Assembly (NCBI RefSeq): GCF_026342735.1 | Contig: NZ_JAPEMM010000001.1 | Coordinates: forward strand, 310,001 to 374,000 | DNA length: 64,000 nucleotides | Reading direction: 5' to 3' | Source: Streptomyces sp. NBC_00193 | Lineage (GTDB): Bacteria > Actinomycetota > Actinomycetes > Streptomycetales > Streptomycetaceae | Shown: positions 1-7,127 of the stretch, piece by piece | Numbering within the stretch: the stretch's first letter is position 1 | How the letters are laid out: each line of letters starts with the position of its first letter | Notes under the pieces: model-generated | Databases searched by the model: none | Told to the model about the DNA's origin: nothing | The model's input: only the letters and a program-made list of their open reading frames with translations | Made by a program: the position numbers and the translations under genes

Positions 1-297
1 CGGCCCGAGCACGCGCGGCGCCGCGGCTACCGCGCCCCGTACCGGATGCACGCCGGGAACAACATGGCCATCACCGCCGAGCTGTACCTGGCGGTCGGCG
101 GGATGCCCCGGCGCCCCTCCCCCACCGACCGGCTCTTCCTCAACGCGGTGCGCCGCCACACCGACCGGATCACGCGCTGCCGGGCGATGGTCGTGGAGAA
201 CTCCACGCGCCGGCTGCGGGCGTACGGGATCGCCGGCACGGCCCGCTGGTACCTCGGCCGCGGCAGCGGCCCGCACGGAACGGACGACCCCCGCTGA
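1..297 (+). CDS. Family 2-like glycosyltransferase, C-terminal part only
   Basis: The 98 visible codons are open from the window edge, so the N-terminal catalytic part lies upstream. The segment resembles the C-terminus of the complete glycosyltransferase at 2851-3615. Both share R-P-x-H, Y-R-x-P-Y, H-x-x-N-x-x-I-T-A, L-Y-L, H-x-D-R-I, V-x-N-S-x-R-R-L-R and a closing W-Y. The two therefore look like duplicated paralogues flanking the ligase and membrane-protein genes. The stop TGA overlaps the next gene's ATG by one base (TGATG), which predicts translational coupling. The family is assigned only through the paralogue; donor and acceptor are unknown. Confidence 0.7.
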   Translation, partial: RPEHARRRGYRAPYRMHAGNNMAITAELYLAVGGMPRRPSPTDRLFLNAVRRHTDRITRCRAMVVENSTRRLRAYGIAGTARWYLGRGSGPHGTDDPR

Positions 298-1970
298 TGC
301 TGGACCGCCTCGACCACGCACTGCGCGCCCGCCCCGAGCGGCCCGCCGTCCTGACCGCCACCCGTACGGGAGTCACCCGGACCGCCGCCACGCGCGGGGA
401 ACTCGCCGAGCTGGCCGATGCGTTCGCCGCCGCGCTGTACGCGCGCGGGCTGCGCGCCGGGGACACCGTCGGGGTCGCCGTACGCCCCGGGCCGCGTGCG
501 CTCGCCGTGCTGCTCGCGCTGTGGCGGCTCGGTCTGCGCGGGGCCGTCCTCGACCCCGGGGCCGGACCCGACGTGCTGCGCGCCCGGCTGGCTTCGGCGC
601 GGCCCGCGCTGGTGCTGGCCGACGCCGCCGCGCAGGCGGTGGCCGGGTGGGCCCGGCCGCTGGCCCGGCGGGCGGCCGGGCTGGAACTGCCGGAGCTGGC
701 CGGGCTGGGCGCGCCGGTGGCCACGGTCGGGCGGCGGCTGCCCGGGTGCGCGCCCGCTCTGGACCGGCATGCGGCGCGCAGCGGGGTTCCCCCGCGGTTC
801 ACGGGCGACGGGGACGCCGACGCGGTCATCGTGTTCACCTCCGGAACCACCGCGCGGCCCCGGGCGGTGGTGCACACGCGGGCGAGTCTGGCCGCCGGGA
901 TGGAGACGGTGTCGGCCCTGTTCTCCGGCGGTCCGGGCGATGCTGCGGCCGCCACCGCCGGTCCTGTGCTCGGCGGCACCTTCTTCGTGCTCGTCCCCTC
1001 CCTGGTGCGCGGCGCCCCCGTGGCCCTCCCGGCCCGTTCGCCCCGGATCCTGGCCCGCCAGCTGGCCCGGCTGGCGCCGCGGGACACCTACCTCACACCG
1101 CCGCAGCTCCGGGACGCGCTGCGGGAGGGGGCCCGGTTCCGGGGCCGGGTGTGGACCGGATCGGCTCCGGCCGGCGCGGAACTGCTGGGCCGCGTACGGG
1201 AGTCGGGGGCCGATGAGGCCTGGGGGGTGTACGCGCTCACCGAGCTGTTCCCGGCCGCCGCGGTGGAGTCCCGGGAGAAGGCCGCGTACGAGGGTGCCGG
1301 CGACCTGGTCGGCGCCCCGCTGCCCGGGGTGCGCGCCGAGTCCGACGCGGACGGGCAGTTGCTGCTGACCGGTCCCGGGGCCCGGCACCGCTACCTCGGC
1401 GAGGACCCCGATCCGTGGGTGCGTACGGGTGACCGGGCTCGCCTGGACGGCACGGGCCGGATCGTGCTGGAGGGCAGGGCCAAGGACATGGTGCTGCGGC
1501 GGGCCGAGAACATCTACCCGGGCCTGTACGAACCGGCCCTGCACGTGCCGGGGGTGGAGCTGGCGCTGCTCGTCGGGGTCCCGGCGGACGCGGCCGGCCG
1601 CGACGGCGACGGCGCCAGCGACGGCTGCGACCACGGCGACGAGCGGCTCGTGGCCGTGGTCCAGCCCTGCCACGGGACCGCCGAGCCCGCGCTGCGGTCC
1701 GCACTGGCGGGCCCGCTGCGCCGCATGGGCACGGCCGCGCCCGACGCCCTGCTGTTCGCGCGGATCCCGCTGTCGGGCCGCTCCCGCAAACCGGACCGCG
1801 CGGCCACGGCGGCCCTGGCGGCCCACCGGCTGAGCTCCGGGTCCGGGTCCGGGTCCCGGTCCCGGTCCTGGCTCGGCTACGGGTCCTGGCCAGGCTCCGG
1901 CTCCGGCTCCGGCTCCGCACGGGACGGCGCGTCGGCCAAGGCCTCCCGCGCACGGCGGGGCGCCCCGTGA
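297..1970 (+). CDS. AMP-forming acyl-CoA synthetase / OleC-like ligase
   Basis: This 557-residue member of the ANL adenylating superfamily should activate a carboxylate as its acyl-adenylate. The P-loop motif FTSGTTARPR lies near residues 180-189. A Y-A-L-T-E motif is near 311, T-G-D near 377, and a lysine in the S-G-R-S-R-K context near 498 fits the C-terminal catalytic lysine. The last ~45 residues are a low-complexity Gly/Ser/Arg tail. Neighbouring an NAD-dependent dehydrogenase and a P450, it could be an OleC-type beta-lactone synthetase rather than a plain fatty acid-CoA ligase, but OleA and OleB are not in the window. Start and stop overlap both neighbours. Ligase fold is clear; substrate is not. 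Confidence 0.8.
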   Translation: MLDRLDHALRARPERPAVLTATRTGVTRTAATRGELAELADAFAAALYARGLRAGDTVGVAVRPGPRALAVLLALWRLGLRGAVLDPGAGPDVLRARLASARPALVLADAAAQAVAGWARPLARRAAGLELPELAGLGAPVATVGRRLPGCAPALDRHAARSGVPPRFTGDGDADAVIVFTSGTTARPRAVVHTRASLAAGMETVSALFSGGPGDAAAATAGPVLGGTFFVLVPSLVRGAPVALPARSPRILARQLARLAPRDTYLTPPQLRDALREGARFRGRVWTGSAPAGAELLGRVRESGADEAWGVYALTELFPAAAVESREKAAYEGAGDLVGAPLPGVRAESDADGQLLLTGPGARHRYLGEDPDPWVRTGDRARLDGTGRIVLEGRAKDMVLRRAENIYPGLYEPALHVPGVELALLVGVPADAAGRDGDGASDGCDHGDERLVAVVQPCHGTAEPALRSALAGPLRRMGTAAPDALLFARIPLSGRSRKPDRAATAALAAHRLSSGSGSGSRSRSWLGYGSWPGSGSGSGSARDGASAKASRARRGAP

Positions 1971-2860
1971 CGGCTGCACCCGCGTGGCGGGCGCGCGCCC
2001 GCGCCGTCGGGCAGCGGGTCACGGCGGCCGCCCGGCTCCGCCCCGGGACGGGCCCGCGCATCCCCCTGCCCGCCGACACCGCGCGGCGGGCCCGCGCCGC
2101 GGCGCTCCGGGAGCGGGTCATGGCCTCCCACCGCCGCTACACCCGCGCGAACGGCGACGCGCTCGCGGGTTCGCTCACGTACGCCCTGCTCGTCGGGACT
2201 GCCCCGGCGGTGCTGCTGGCCGGTTCGCTCGCAGGCCGGGCCGGGGCGGGTGCGGACGGGGTCCGGCGGATCGTGGACGGGCTGGCCGCGGCCCTGCTGC
2301 CCGCCGCCGCGGCTCCGGCGGCCGGGCGGCTGCCCACCGTGGCCCCGCACTGGCGGCCGCTGCTCGTCCTCGCCCTCGGCTGGTCGGTGGTGCGCACGAC
2401 CCGGGCGCTGCGCACGGGCATCCGGGCCGTGTGCGGGCAGAACGCGGGCAGCGGGAACCCCGTGCGCGACGCGGCCCGGGACCTCGCGGGCGCGGCCGTG
2501 CTGTGCCTCGCGGGCGGCGCCGTCGCCGCCGTGGTGGCGGCGGGCGGTCCGGCCCTGACCGTCCCCGCGCTGTGGGCGCTGTTCTCGGCCGTGCTGTGGC
2601 TCGCCCCGCACCGGGCGCCGGGCAGGCCCCGCCCGGCGGCCGTCGCGGGTCCGGCACTGGCGGCCGCGCTGGCCTGCCGACTGCTCACCCTCGCCGCGGA
2701 CCCCTATCTCGCCGCGACCGCCGAACTGCACGGCGACCTCTACCACCGGGCCGGGCCACTGATCGGACTTCTCGTCTGGGGCAGCCTGTGCGCCCGGGCG
2801 CTGCTCCGCGCGGCCTCCTGGGCCGCCACCGCCAACACACCCGAAGGAGCATGGAGTTGA
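1967..2860 (+). CDS. YihY/BrkB-like multi-spanning membrane protein
   Basis: The 297-residue protein has about six hydrophobic segments, for example near residues 66-90, 120-140, 165-195 and 215-235, and a G-S-L-T-Y segment typical of the YihY/BrkB family in the first one. Its basic N-terminus of roughly 55 residues is probably cytosolic. The GTG start overlaps the ligase stop (GTGA), and the C-terminus overlaps the next ATG by ten bases, so it belongs to the coupled cluster. The family has no established biochemical activity. Context suggests a role in moving or housing a lipid-linked product, which is inference. Confidence 0.65.
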   Translation: MTAAPAWRARARAVGQRVTAAARLRPGTGPRIPLPADTARRARAAALRERVMASHRRYTRANGDALAGSLTYALLVGTAPAVLLAGSLAGRAGAGADGVRRIVDGLAAALLPAAAAPAAGRLPTVAPHWRPLLVLALGWSVVRTTRALRTGIRAVCGQNAGSGNPVRDAARDLAGAAVLCLAGGAVAAVVAAGGPALTVPALWALFSAVLWLAPHRAPGRPRPAAVAGPALAAALACRLLTLAADPYLAATAELHGDLYHRAGPLIGLLVWGSLCARALLRAASWAATANTPEGAWS

Positions 2861-3615
2861 CGAACCTGTGGGTGGTCGTGCCCGCGTACAACGAGGCGGC
2901 GGCCATCGGGGCCACGCTGGCCGCGCTCGCCGCCCAGCACGACACCGGATTCGCGCTCGTGGTCGTGGACAACGCCTCCACCGACCGGACGGCCGATGCC
3001 GTACGGGACTTCGCGCGCGCGGCGCCCTTCCGCGTCGAGCTGGCCCGGGAGGAGCTGCCCGGCGCCGGGACCGCCGCCGACACGGGCTTCCGGTACGCCA
3101 TCGCCGCCGGCGCCACCCACCTGCTGCGCACCGACGCCGACTGCCTGCCGGCCCCGGACTGGACGGCCGTCGCGAAGGCGGAGTTCGGGCGGGGTGCCGA
3201 GATGCTGTGCGGCCGCAGCGTGCCGCGCCGCGACGAGGGGCCCGGCCTCCTCGAAGCCCGGCTGCTGCCGGCGCTGATCCGGCTCACCTCGCTCTACGGC
3301 CGCTACCGCCCGTCCCACCGGCATCCGCGCTACCGCACCCCGTACGTCCTGTGCCACGGCCACAACCTCGGCATCACCGCCGGCCTCTACCTGCGCTGCG
3401 GCGGCGCCCTGCGGGTGCCGCTGCACGAACGCCCCGAGGACGTGGCCCTGCTGAACCGGGCCCGGGAGCACAGCGACCGGATCGTCCGCGCGGAGCGGCT
3501 GGTGGTGCAGAACAGCTTGCGCAGGCTGCGGAGTTGGGGCCCGCGCCGCACGCTGCTCTGGTACTGGGACCGCCGCTACCTGCCCGCCGACACCGCGGAG
3601 GCACACGTCCGATGA
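2851..3615 (+). CDS. Family 2 glycosyltransferase
   Basis: This 254-residue GT-A fold glycosyltransferase opens with the V-V-V-P-A-Y-N-E nucleotide-binding strand, followed by V-D-N-A-S-T-D-R-T. The D-A-D metal-binding triplet is in the L-R-T-D-A-D context near residue 94. I chose the ATG at 2851 because GAAGGAG lies just upstream and the N-terminus then matches GT2 proteins; an open frame continues upstream without family similarity. There are no membrane spans. Its C-terminal half resembles the truncated protein at 1-297. It overlaps the P450 gene by ATGA. It should transfer a sugar from a nucleotide sugar inside the cell; the acceptor is unknown. Confidence 0.85.
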   Translation: MELTNLWVVVPAYNEAAAIGATLAALAAQHDTGFALVVVDNASTDRTADAVRDFARAAPFRVELAREELPGAGTAADTGFRYAIAAGATHLLRTDADCLPAPDWTAVAKAEFGRGAEMLCGRSVPRRDEGPGLLEARLLPALIRLTSLYGRYRPSHRHPRYRTPYVLCHGHNLGITAGLYLRCGGALRVPLHERPEDVALLNRAREHSDRIVRAERLVVQNSLRRLRSWGPRRTLLWYWDRRYLPADTAEAHVR

Positions 3616-4781
3616 CCACCGACCCGACGATCCGCACCCAGACCCGCACGAAGGCGGGCACGAAGGCGGGCGCCGAGGCCCGCTCCAGGGCCCGCACGAA
3701 GGCCCGCCGCCGGGACCGCCGGGTCTACCTGCGCTCCCACCCGCTCCTGTTCGCGCTGCTCGCCGCCACCCGCGGGCGGCCCGTGCGCCGGCTCGGCGGC
3801 GGCACCCTGCTCGTCCACGGCACGGCGGCCTACCGGGAGGCGCTGACCCGGCTGCCGCTCGACCGCACCGCGCCCGGCACCACCGGAGGCGCGGCCCGGG
3901 CCGCCCGGGTGGAGGACGTGCTCTTCGACCAGGAGGGCTCCGGACACCGGGCCGGCCGGCGGGAGCTCGCCGAGCTGCTCGGCGCGTCCGGGACCCGGGA
4001 ACTGCGTGCGGTGTGGCACCCGTTGCTCCTGCGGCGGCTCGCGCCGCTGCCGCTCGGGGGCACGGTGGACCTGGTCCCGCTGGCCCGGGAACTGGCCGGC
4101 TCGGTGGTGTACGCGCTCCTGCGCCCCGGCGCCGGGGCCGACGCCGCCCCCCACGCCCTCGCGGAGGCCGCCGCCGAGGCCGCGGCCGCCTCCGTGCGCA
4201 GCCACCTCCCCGGCCCGCCCCGCCCCGGCGCCGGGGCGGCGGCGATCCGCGCCGCCGAGCGGCTCCGCGCGCTCCTGGGGCCGGGGGCGGACGCCCGGGC
4301 CGCGATGCTGGCGGTGGCGGCCGTCAACACCACCGTCGCGGCGCTGCCCCGGGCCGTGGCCTGGTGCGCCGACGCGGGCTTGTGGGACCAGGCTGCGGAC
4401 CCGGCCCTGCGTCCCGCGCTGGCGGACGAACTCCTGCGCGTCACGGCGGCCTCCCCCCTCCTCCCCCGGGTGGCCGCGGCCGGGGGCTCCGTGGGGGGCT
4501 GCCCGGTCCGGGCCGGCGACCGGCTGCTCCTGGTGGCCCGGCATGCGGCCGGGGCCCACGTGCGGGACCCCGACGGGCGCCGCCCCGCCGAGCCGGGCGT
4601 CGCCCGCCTGGTCTTCGGCGCCGGGCCGCACGCCTGCCCCGGAGCCCGGCTGGCCCGGGAGCAACTGGTCGGCGTCCTGGCGGCGTTGGCTCCGCACCGG
4701 CCGGTCGTGACCCGGGCCCGGGTGGACCGCCGGGCCGCTCTGCCCGGCTGGCGTTCGCTGGTCGTACGGGCGGCGGCATGA
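3612..4781 (+). CDS. Cytochrome P450
   Basis: A 389-residue P450-like protein. The heme-ligand motif F-G-A-G-P-H-A-C-P-G puts the cysteine at about residue 342, and an E-L-L-R triplet (ExxR) is near 273-276. The I-helix region reads V-N-T-T, so the acidic residue normally preceding the oxygen-activating threonine is missing. That is unusual for a monooxygenase and may indicate another electron or oxygen source or a modified role. The first ~40 residues are a basic repetitive stretch of T-K-A-G and R-T-K-A units with no P450 counterpart. Redox partners are not encoded nearby. It overlaps genes on both sides. Confidence 0.8.
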   Translation: MTTDPTIRTQTRTKAGTKAGAEARSRARTKARRRDRRVYLRSHPLLFALLAATRGRPVRRLGGGTLLVHGTAAYREALTRLPLDRTAPGTTGGAARAARVEDVLFDQEGSGHRAGRRELAELLGASGTRELRAVWHPLLLRRLAPLPLGGTVDLVPLARELAGSVVYALLRPGAGADAAPHALAEAAAEAAAASVRSHLPGPPRPGAGAAAIRAAERLRALLGPGADARAAMLAVAAVNTTVAALPRAVAWCADAGLWDQAADPALRPALADELLRVTAASPLLPRVAAAGGSVGGCPVRAGDRLLLVARHAAGAHVRDPDGRRPAEPGVARLVFGAGPHACPGARLAREQLVGVLAALAPHRPVVTRARVDRRAALPGWRSLVVRAAA

Positions 4782-5704
4782 CATCCCGTAGGCCGTCCGA
4801 CGCGGCCGGGATCCGGATCGCCGTCACGGGCGCGAGCGGCTTCTGCGGCGGGCACGTCGCCCGCGCCGCGGCGGCGGCCGGGGCACGGGTGGTGTGCGTG
4901 GGCCGCAGACCCGGCCCGCTCGGGGAACACCGCTTCTGGGACGCGTCCCTCGGGGAGCCGGACCTCTCGGACACGGACCTCGTCGTGCACTGCGCGGCGG
5001 CGGTCGGCGATCCGGCCCCGGGCTCCCCCGCCGAGACCGTCATGCACGCGGTCAACGTGACGGGCACCGAACGGCTGCTGCGCGCGGCGGGCGGCCGCCC
5101 GGTGGTCTGGGTCAGCAGCGCCAGCGTCTACGACCCCCGCCTCGACCGCACGCTCGTCCGCGAGGACCACCCGCGCACGGGGCACCTGAACGCCTACGGC
5201 CGTACGAAGGCCGCCGGCGAGGCCCTGGCGCTGGCCGCGGGCTCCGTGGTGCTGCGCCCGCGCGCCGTGTACGGCCCGGGCGACACCCAGCTCCTGCCCC
5301 GGCTGCTCTCCCGGGTCCGCGCCGGAACCCTGCTCCTCCCGGGCCCGGACGTCCCGCTCAGCCTGACGGCGGTGGAGAACCTCGCGGCGGCCTGCCTGGC
5401 TGCTCCCGGCTGGGCCCCGGGCCCGTACAACATCGCGGATTCCGAGCCGTACGCGCGTGACGCAGCCCTGGGCGAGGTGCTGCGCGCCCACGGCATCCGG
5501 GCCCGCATCCGCCACCTCCCGCCGGCCCTGGCGGTCACGGCGGCCCGGCTCGCGGAAGCCCTCTCCTCCACCGAACCGCCCCTCAGCCGCTACGCGGTCG
5601 ACCAGCTCGCCCACCCGGTGGTCCTGGACCTGACCCGGGCCCGCACCCAGGGCTGGACCCCGACCCGAACCCTGTCGGACCACCTCGGCGACCTGCGGGC
5701 GTGA
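4778..5704 (+). CDS. NAD(P)-dependent epimerase/dehydratase (OleD/3-beta-HSD-like)
   Basis: This 308-residue extended short-chain dehydrogenase has the nucleotide-binding motif T-G-A-S-G-F-C-G at residues 17-24, a serine in W-V-S-S-A-S, and the catalytic Y-G-R-T-K pair (Tyr140, Lys144). The start ATG overlaps the P450 stop by four bases. Such proteins reduce or epimerise sugar nucleotides or beta-keto compounds. Next to an OleC-like ligase, an OleD-like 2-alkyl-3-ketoacid reductase is a reasonable alternative to a sugar epimerase. It is the last gene of the cluster and converges on the conservon, with only 25 bases between the two stop codons. Confidence 0.8.
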   Translation: MTSRRPSDAAGIRIAVTGASGFCGGHVARAAAAAGARVVCVGRRPGPLGEHRFWDASLGEPDLSDTDLVVHCAAAVGDPAPGSPAETVMHAVNVTGTERLLRAAGGRPVVWVSSASVYDPRLDRTLVREDHPRTGHLNAYGRTKAAGEALALAAGSVVLRPRAVYGPGDTQLLPRLLSRVRAGTLLLPGPDVPLSLTAVENLAAACLAAPGWAPGPYNIADSEPYARDAALGEVLRAHGIRARIRHLPPALAVTAARLAEALSSTEPPLSRYAVDQLAHPVVLDLTRARTQGWTPTRTLSDHLGDLRA

Positions 5705-5729
5705 GCCGCAAGCGGCGGGCCCGGTCCCG

Positions 5730-6353
5730 TCAGACGGCCGCCGGGGCGGCCGCGTTGGCGATGAGCTGGTCCAGGAGGGAGAGCAGGCAGGCGCGGACGT
5801 CCTGGCGGGAGCGGGCGTCGAGCATGAGCACGGGGGTGCCGGGATCGCGCAGGTGCAGGGCCGTCGCGATCTCCTCCGCGGTGTAGGGCTGCTCGCCGTG
5901 GAAGCAGTTCGCGCCGACCACGAACGGCAGTCCGCGGCTCTCGAAGAAGTCGACGGCCGGAAAGCTGCGGTCCAGGCGGCGCGTGTCGACCAGCACGATC
6001 GCCCCGAGCGCCCCGGCCAGCAGGTCGTCCCACATGAACCAGAAGCGTTCCTGGCCCGGTGTGCCGAAGAGGTAGAGGACGACGCCGGCGTCGGTGAGGG
6101 TGATGCGGCCGAAGTCCATCGCCACGGTGGTGGCCGTCTTGGACTCGATCCCGTCGAGGTCGTCGACGCCGACACCGGCGGCCGTCAGCCGCTCCTCCGT
6201 GCGCAGCGGCTCTATCTCGGAGATCGTCTCCACCAGGGTGGTCTTGCCGACTCCGAATCCACCGGCGATGAGGATCTTGACCGGGGCCGCATCCTGTGGG
6301 GCAGGGGCCCGAGGGGCGGGCACGTCGTCATCGGGGAGGCTATATCCGGGCAA
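5730..6353 (-). CDS. cvnD: Conservon GTPase (CvnD, MglA/Ras-like)
   Basis: A 207-residue small GTPase-like protein. The P-loop G-F-G-V-G-K-T-T sits at residues 32-39, a switch region contains T-T-V-A-M-D-F-G, and G-T-P-G-Q-E-R-F near residue 96 matches the Ras-like G3 motif. A proline-rich N-terminus of about 25 residues precedes the fold. It is the last gene of a four-gene conservon and overlaps cvnC by 14 bases. Conservon GTPases are thought to assemble at the membrane with the sensor kinase, roadblock and DUF742 partners and to influence development and antibiotic production. Which of the many Streptomyces conservons this is cannot be decided here. Confidence 0.9.
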   Translation of the reverse strand: MPGYSLPDDDVPAPRAPAPQDAAPVKILIAGGFGVGKTTLVETISEIEPLRTEERLTAAGVGVDDLDGIESKTATTVAMDFGRITLTDAGVVLYLFGTPGQERFWFMWDDLLAGALGAIVLVDTRRLDRSFPAVDFFESRGLPFVVGANCFHGEQPYTAEEIATALHLRDPGTPVLMLDARSRQDVRACLLSLLDQLIANAAAPAAV

Positions 6354-6708
6354 TGTTGTCTCTGATTCTCATGAGCAGGTCGACGTCGGTGGTCTCGGCG
6401 CCCCCCAGGGGCGGCCGGTGGTGGATCAGCCCGCGGTCGGCGAGTTCACCGAGGAGCAGCGTCATCGGGGTGAGGCGGATGTGCATCCGCGCCGCTATCT
6501 CGGCGACCGCCCGACCACCCGGCGCCTCGCACATGGCAAGGATCTCCTGCCATTCGGTGGGCAGACCGGCACGGGCGTCCTCGGCCACCGCCGCCGTGAT
6601 GGTGGTGTCCATGGTGAGGACGGTGTGGGGAACGGCTGTCCGTCCGTCGGTCAGGGCGTACAGCCGCGTCCGGCGGCGCCTCGCGGGCTGGGGCTCGTCC
6701 TGCGGCAT
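6340..6708 (-). CDS. cvnC: DUF742 conservon protein (CvnC)
   Basis: A 122-residue DUF742 protein containing the R-R-R-R-T-R-L-Y-A-L-T-D-G segment and a winged-helix-like C-terminal half. I start it at the ATG overlapping the cvnB stop by one base (TAATG), because the longer open frame upstream lies inside cvnB and has no family similarity. Members occur almost only in conservons, between the roadblock protein and the GTPase, and are presumed to link sensor output to the GTPase. Confidence 0.88.
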   Translation of the reverse strand: MPQDEPQPARRRRTRLYALTDGRTAVPHTVLTMDTTITAAVAEDARAGLPTEWQEILAMCEAPGGRAVAEIAARMHIRLTPMTLLLGELADRGLIHHRPPLGGAETTDVDLLMRIRDNIARI

Positions 6709-7127
6709 TACGCGGTCGGCACCTGGGCGCGCTCGGGGGTGCCCAGCCACTCGCCGAGCGCCTGCGCGGTCCGTACGGCCTCGCCGCCCAGCTCCCCGAG
6801 CCGCGCCTTGCGGGAGGTCACCACGATGAGCGTGCTGCCCTCGCCGCACCCGACGATGCAGAGGTACCGGTCGTCCATCTCGACCAACTGGCGGATGACG
6901 CGGCCGCCGTCGATCTCCCGGGATATCGCCTTCATCGTGGCCGCGATGCCGGAGGCCGCGGCCGCCATGCGCTCGGCCTGGGGCTGGTCCAGCAGGTAGG
7001 CGCTGAGTTTGATGCCGTCGTTGGACAGGAGCACCGCTCCCTGGATGCCGGCGATCCTGCTGAGGTTGTTGTCCAGGACGCTGTAGATGACGTCGTTGGA
7101 TGCCGCGGTGTTCGGTGAAGTAGTCAT
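6708..7127 (-). CDS. cvnB: Roadblock/LC7 conservon protein (CvnB)
   Basis: A 139-residue roadblock/LC7 fold protein with the motif G-I-Q-G-A-V-L-L-S-N-D-G-I and a second half reading Y-L-C-I-V-G-C-G-E-G-S-T-L. Roadblock proteins act as scaffolds or GTPase-activating partners for MglA-like GTPases. It overlaps cvnA by ATGA and cvnC by one base, so the operon is tightly coupled. It is cytosolic, with no membrane segment. Confidence 0.9.
   Translation of the reverse strand: MTTSPNTAASNDVIYSVLDNNLSRIAGIQGAVLLSNDGIKLSAYLLDQPQAERMAAAASGIAATMKAISREIDGGRVIRQLVEMDDRYLCIVGCGEGSTLIVVTSRKARLGELGGEAVRTAQALGEWLGTPERAQVPTA

Noticed and set aside
5705..5716. GCCGC-AA-GCGGC stem as a terminator between the epimerase and cvnD
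   Set aside because: Only five pairs with a two-base loop, too small to form a credible terminator.
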